NCBI RefSeq assembly: GCF_016860525.1
Contig: NZ_BNEA01000007.1
Coordinates: 186,001 to 250,000, forward strand
Length of the DNA stretch: 64,000 nucleotides
Direction of reading: 5' to 3'
Source of the DNA: Streptomyces rubradiris
GTDB lineage: Bacteria; Actinomycetota; Actinomycetes; Streptomycetales; Streptomycetaceae
Shown: positions 60,265-64,000 of the stretch, in pieces
Layout of the letters: each line of letters opens with the position of its first letter
Numbering within the stretch: position 1 is the stretch's first letter
Made by a program: the position numbers and the translations under genes
Notes under the pieces: generated by a model
Databases searched by the model: none
Told to the model about the DNA's origin: nothing
The model's input: the letters and a program-made list of their open reading frames with translations, nothing else

Positions 60265-62124
60265 CTACAGCTCGAACTGGCCGGACGTCTGCTGGATCTT
60301 CACGATCACGAACTCCGCGGGGCGGACCGGTGCGATGCCGACCAGGACGTTCACGACGCCGTTGGCGATGTCCTCGTCGGTGGTGGTGTCGCTGTCGCAC
60401 TTGACGAAGTAGGCCTCGCGCGGGGTGCCGCCCTTGAACGCGCCCTGCCGGAAGAGGGTGTGCAGGTACGAGGAGGCGGCGAGCCGGATCTGCTGCCGGA
60501 GGTTGTCGTCGTTGGGCTCGAACACCACCCATTGCAGGCCGCGTCGGAGGCTTTCCTCGACGTGCAGGGCGAGCCGTCGCACGGGCACGTACTTCCACTC
60601 GCCGTCCAGCGCGTCGGTGCCCTCCAGGGTGCGGGCGCCCCAGACCGTCGGGCCGGTCAGCGGGAACGTGCGCAGGCAGTTGACGCCGAGCGGGTTGAGC
60701 AGGCCGGTCTCCCGGTCGGTGAGGCCGACGGTGAGGGAGTGCACGCCCGCCAGCCGTGCCTCGGTGCCGGCCGGGGCCTTCCACACGCCGCGCTCGGCGT
60801 CGGTGCGCGCGATGACGCCGGCGACCGCGCCGGAGGGCGGGAAGGCGCGCAGCCGTCCGGTGAGCGGGTCGGTGAGCCTCAGGTGCGGGAAGTACAGGGC
60901 GGCGTGGTTGCCGCGCACCGCGTCGAAGGCGGCGACGCCGGCGCGTGCCGTCTCGGCGCTGACCCAGGTGGAGGGGGCGTCGACCAGCAGGAAGATCCGC
61001 CGCTCGGCGCACAGGCGCTGGGCGGCCGAGACGACGGTGAGGATGTCCTCGGTCTTCTCGTACGCGGCGAGTTCGGGCAGCACGAGGAGGTTGACGTCGG
61101 CCACCTGGCGCAGCGCCTGGATGCCGGTCTTGGCGGCTTCGGAGCCGATCAGGTCGCCCGGGCCGGGTGCCTCGCCGTCCGCACCGCCGGTCAGCGGGAA
61201 GACGGGCGGGTTGACGGATGCCTCCAGGCCGAGGTCGTTGGCGCACTCGCCGACGAAGCGGACGACGTCCTCGGGGTCGGTGGAGCCGGCGACGACCTGG
61301 AGGCGGCGGCCGAAGACGGTGACCTCGGTGCCGGCGAACGCGTGCTTGCCGGGGGCGTCGGGCAGGGCGCGCAGCTTGCGTTCGAGCAGCAGCGCCAGCT
61401 CGGCGACGGAGCACGGTGGCTCGCCGTCGCAGTCGGGGTCGTAGAGGGTGAACTCGCGCTGCACCTCGCCGATCTTGACGGTCAGGTCGACGGCGAGGTC
61501 GGGCAGCCGGTGGCCGAACGGCTTGGAGACGGTGCCGGAGGGGTCGGGGCGGCCCTCGCCGACCGCGTGGACGCGGATCAGCCGGGAGCCGGCGTTGACG
61601 ACGGTGGGGGCGTGGCGGGCGCTGGCCGGGTCCATGGACAGGCCGGTGAAGCTCTCCCGGGTCTGGCCCCGGGCGTCGTGGACACGCAGGTTGAAGGAGT
61701 CGTCGGGGTGGAGGGTGTCGTGGTCGACGGCCAGGCGCAGGCCGTTGCCCCACCCGCCGGGCTCCTTGGCGTGCACCTCCAGGACGTCGCTGTCGCTGTG
61801 TCCCTCGGTGGACTTCAGGGTGACGCGGGCGGCCTTTCCGCTGCGGGCCCTGGTGACACGGACGACTACGGCGACGGTGCCGCCGTTGCCGAAGAACTGG
61901 TGGACCGCGTAGCCGACCGCGCTGCGTGCGCTGAGGCCGCCGAAGCGGCGCTCGAACTCCGCGAAGCTGGTGACGCGCACCGGCTCGTTGAGCGGACCGC
62001 GCCGGGTGTGGCCGACGAACGCGGTCACCGACGTGGTCAGGGTCGAGATGGTGCGGGTGCTGCTGGGAAGCTCTTCGACATAGACGCCGGGATAGGTCGG
62101 CTTGGCGGCGCTCACCGAACTCAT
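60265..62124 (-). CDS. eCIS contractile sheath protein
   Basis: 619 residues from the ATG at 62124 (GGAGGGGGA upstream). Sheath marks: TYPGVYVEELPSSTRTISTL, TTSVTAFVGHTRRGPLNEPV, FAEFERRFGG, the C-terminal NCLRTFPLTGPTVWGARTLE, GEWKYVPVRRLALHVEESLR, and VNVLVGIAPVRPAEFVIVKI near the end. A ~200-residue middle insertion makes it longer than compact sheaths. It is the only sheath gene and the first gene of the operon; its contraction drives the tube. Confidence 0.93.
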   Translation of the reverse strand: MSSVSAAKPTYPGVYVEELPSSTRTISTLTTSVTAFVGHTRRGPLNEPVRVTSFAEFERRFGGLSARSAVGYAVHQFFGNGGTVAVVVRVTRARSGKAARVTLKSTEGHSDSDVLEVHAKEPGGWGNGLRLAVDHDTLHPDDSFNLRVHDARGQTRESFTGLSMDPASARHAPTVVNAGSRLIRVHAVGEGRPDPSGTVSKPFGHRLPDLAVDLTVKIGEVQREFTLYDPDCDGEPPCSVAELALLLERKLRALPDAPGKHAFAGTEVTVFGRRLQVVAGSTDPEDVVRFVGECANDLGLEASVNPPVFPLTGGADGEAPGPGDLIGSEAAKTGIQALRQVADVNLLVLPELAAYEKTEDILTVVSAAQRLCAERRIFLLVDAPSTWVSAETARAGVAAFDAVRGNHAALYFPHLRLTDPLTGRLRAFPPSGAVAGVIARTDAERGVWKAPAGTEARLAGVHSLTVGLTDRETGLLNPLGVNCLRTFPLTGPTVWGARTLEGTDALDGEWKYVPVRRLALHVEESLRRGLQWVVFEPNDDNLRQQIRLAASSYLHTLFRQGAFKGGTPREAYFVKCDSDTTTDEDIANGVVNVLVGIAPVRPAEFVIVKIQQTSGQFEL

Positions 62125-62744
62125 CGGCTTTCCCCCTCCTGCCCCTGTCTCGGGCACCGGGCAATGGCACCAAGAGGCAGGCGGCAAAGAGACAGGTTCC
62201 GTTCCGGCGCGGCGGACGACCTCACGTAACCAGCCGGTCAACGCTGGGCGTGCACACGCATCGATTTCCCCCGCCAGTTTCCCCGACGGCGGCCGACCGA
62301 CCGGGGCAAGCAACGCTTGTGGCTCCTGATGCTCGTAGACGAATCAACCTTGGAGCACGGGCGGTTGGGGCATCAAGATGCGTTCCGGCCACCCCGAAGG
62401 AAAGTTTCGTGAACGTAAACGCTCGCTATTCTCGCATGACGCCCGCATGTCATCGACAACAGGCTCGAAGGATCTTCACAGACAATGCCGAGGAAATATG
62501 AAGATCATATTCCGGCGCACTTCGCGCGGCGTACGGAAAGATCCTTTATCCCTCCGCGCCCGCATTCCGTGATGGCGGGTTCCGATGTTTACAGCGCGGC
62601 GCGCTCGAAGGGTTGGCCTACGAGGTGCGAAAGGGCCGCCTGTACGTCGCCGTCACGGCCCCGCCGGCTTCGCCCGCTGCGCCCCCACTGATCACCGGGG
62701 CGTCGACGGCTTCGCAGCAGAGGAGACAGGGGAGACAGGGGAGA
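62125..62744. promoter_or_regulatory. AT-richer intergenic region upstream of the eCIS operon
   Basis: A 620 bp stretch without a convincing gene. Its part around 62400-62560 is clearly less GC-rich than the surroundings and includes inverted repeats: GATCTTCA at 62471-62478 with TGAAGATC at 62499-62506, and AAGGATCTT at 62468-62476 with AAGATCCTT at 62538-62546. It should hold the eCIS promoter and its operators. It is also downstream of the minus-strand VOC gene, so it holds that gene's 3' end too. Confidence 0.5.
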
Positions 62745-63284
62745 TCAACGCCCGCCAGGCTGATAGAGGCGGGTCGTGGTCTCCTTCTCGTAGGACATTC
62801 CCGGAGGCATTCTGATGAGTTCGAGCTGCATTCCCCAGGGAGAGAGGAAGTAGACCCAGCTGTCGCCTCTGGTCGACCCGGGTTCCAGGGGCTGCGGTTC
62901 GCCCAGTATCCGCACACCGGGCTGAGCCCGCAGGTATGCCACCGCCTCGTCCATGTCCTCGACATGGAAGGCCAGATGATGGCCGCCCCAGTCGCTGTTG
63001 CGCGGCATCTCCCTTCGCTGGTCGGGCGCGGAGTACTGGAACAGCTCGCAGTTGGTCACCGGGCCGAGCCTGAGCATGGCCAGGTCCATCACCGCCCTCC
63101 GGTGGACACCGAGGTATCTCTCCATCCAGTCGCCGTCCGGGAATTCCACCGGCCCGAGCCGGTAGGCGAGTTCCGCGCCGAGCACGTCGACGAAGAACGT
63201 GACGGCCTGGTCCAGGTCGGGAACGGTGTAGGCGACGTGGTGTACGCCTGACGATCCGGGGATTCCTCGGGTGTTGCCGTACAC
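62745..63284 (-). CDS. VOC (glyoxalase/dioxygenase) superfamily protein
   Basis: 179 residues, GTG start preceded by GGAGGAA. Two beta-alpha-beta modules: SGVHHVAYTVPDLDQAVTFF (metal His), LRLGPVTNCELFQYSAPDQR (Glu), DWGGHHLAFHVEDMDEAVAY (His), SPWGMQLELIRMP (Glu). These fit the metal site of lactoylglutathione lyase/epimerase-like VOC proteins. It lies 61 bases after the Gfo/Idh/MocA gene and shares its direction, so the two are likely cotranscribed. Substrate unknown. Confidence 0.85.
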   Translation of the reverse strand: MYGNTRGIPGSSGVHHVAYTVPDLDQAVTFFVDVLGAELAYRLGPVEFPDGDWMERYLGVHRRAVMDLAMLRLGPVTNCELFQYSAPDQRREMPRNSDWGGHHLAFHVEDMDEAVAYLRAQPGVRILGEPQPLEPGSTRGDSWVYFLSPWGMQLELIRMPPGMSYEKETTTRLYQPGGR

Positions 63285-63345
63285 GGTTTCCTCCGTTGTG
63301 CTGTGCGGCCGGCGGGTGGCTGCCGAAGAGGGCGGGCGGGTGTGG

Positions 63346-64000
63346 TCAGGCCAGGGCGGGCAACTCCGCGGGCCGCCGGTACCGGTCTCCCCACAGGCGG
63401 GTCGCGGAGGGGGCCGGTACGTCGATGTGCTCGTCCGTGGTCGCGGCCGTGGCGAAGCGGAGGCTGACGTCGAGGATGTGGAGGGAGAACTCCGCGCCGA
63501 GCAGCGGCTGGTCGCCCGTCAGCACCGCCCGGGCGAGGTCGGCGATGCCCGCGCCGACCGTCAGGTCGTGCGCCCCGTCGTCGTATCCGTGCTCCAGCGG
63601 GGGCAGGACGAAGGGCAGTCGCTCGGGCTCGGCCAGGTAACCGGTGTCCCTGCCGGTCGTCCGCACCCGGCGGCGCAGCGTGACCGGGCTCGACGCCTGC
63701 CACACGTCATCGACGGACAGGACGCCCTGATCGCCGACGACGAGCAGGGACTTGTCGGCGGGCGCCGCCCAGCCGATGGTGAGACGGCACACGGTCCCGT
63801 CGGCGAAGCCCAGCGCGCCGAACGAGGTCTCGGGCGCCACGTCGGCGACGACGCCCTCCCACTGGTCCGCGAAGGGGGTGACGGTCTGGCCGGACATGCG
63901 CACCACGGGTCCGAACATGGCCGTCAGCCAGGTGAGGAGGTAACCGGCGTGTTCCAGCACGCAGCCGTTGGCCACCTCCTCACGGTACGGCCAGGGGACT
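63346..64000 (-). CDS. Gfo/Idh/MocA-family oxidoreductase, C-terminal part (partial)
   Basis: The frame runs off the window edge at 64000. The visible ~217 residues are the C-terminal substrate domain: PYREEVANGCVLEHAGYLLT, WLTAMFGPVVRMSGQTVTPF, ETSFGALGFADGTVCRLTIG, DKSLLVVGDQGVLSVDD. The N-terminal NAD(P)-binding domain lies outside. These enzymes oxidise or isomerise sugars or cyclitols. The GTG at 63975 is internal, not the start. Confidence 0.85.
   Translation of the reverse strand, partial: VPWPYREEVANGCVLEHAGYLLTWLTAMFGPVVRMSGQTVTPFADQWEGVVADVAPETSFGALGFADGTVCRLTIGWAAPADKSLLVVGDQGVLSVDDVWQASSPVTLRRRVRTTGRDTGYLAEPERLPFVLPPLEHGYDDGAHDLTVGAGIADLARAVLTGDQPLLGAEFSLHILDVSLRFATAATTDEHIDVPAPSATRLWGDRYRRPAELPALA

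Noticed and set aside
62250..62501. 83-codon plus-strand frame upstream of the eCIS operon
   Set aside because: No ribosome site, atypical composition, and it overlaps the probable promoter.

Overview
The window is very GC-rich (mostly above 70 percent). It carries GTG and TTG starts, TAT and Sec signal peptides, vdcBCD genes, F420-type oxidoreductases and many translationally coupled genes. All of this points to a Streptomyces or close relative chromosome. It is mixed accessory DNA with two metabolic operons on the left and a complete-looking extracellular contractile injection system (eCIS) on the right.

Left part (1-12 kb). It opens with a frameshifted membrane receptor carrying a periplasmic-binding fold. 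Next come a secreted SLT-fold transglycosylase, an AadA-like nucleotidyltransferase, an integrase scrap, a GNAT acetyltransferase and a PadR/DUF1048 operon with a visible operator. From 7.25 to 9.26 kb lies a gene graveyard with remnants of an MDR oxidoreductase, a BKACE enzyme, a LysR regulator and a second dehydrogenase; the last contains a CGGCAG hexanucleotide expansion. A cytochrome P450 and a phospholipase A2 fragment follow. An ~860 bp segment carrying the transglycosylase, its terminator and its upstream region is present twice (3310-4165 and 10969-11828) and is nearly identical.

Middle part (12-32.6 kb). A plus-strand catabolic operon encodes a secreted beta-helix protein, an MFS transporter, a ROK regulator, an enolase-superfamily dehydratase, an SDR, a KDPG-type aldolase and a PfkB kinase. 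Together they fit uptake of a sugar or sugar acid and its breakdown through a 2-keto-3-deoxy intermediate. Then come an LLM flavin/F420 oxidoreductase, the vdcDCB non-oxidative aromatic acid decarboxylase with a divergent AraC regulator, a DUF2199 protein, a secreted SGNH hydrolase, a NarL-type two-component pair, a DedA protein, a CE2-like esterase, a cysteine-rich HTH regulator and a DUF3291 protein.

Right part (32.6-62.1 kb, all minus strand). An eCIS operon of about 29.5 kb reads, in transcription order: sheath, inner tube, zinc-ribbon baseplate chaperone-like protein, disordered protein, DUF4255 cap protein, AAA+ ATPase, a small protein, a giant 2225-residue eCIS-core (DUF4157-like) protein, a SUKH-like immunity protein, CIS tube/adaptor, LysM protein, hub, spike, PAAR tip, gp25, two large baseplate proteins, a tail/beta-helix protein, a DUF6519 protein and a peptidoglycan amidase. 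Most neighbours overlap or nearly touch. The giant protein joins an HELLH eCIS-core domain, a long helical tape-measure-like region and a low-GC C-terminal nuclease-like tip. It is followed, with an ATGA overlap, by a low-GC SUKH-type immunity gene inserted in the structural operon. This toxin/immunity layout inside a phage-tail-like particle is the most interesting feature of the window. The right edge has a VOC protein and the 3' end of a Gfo/Idh/MocA oxidoreductase.
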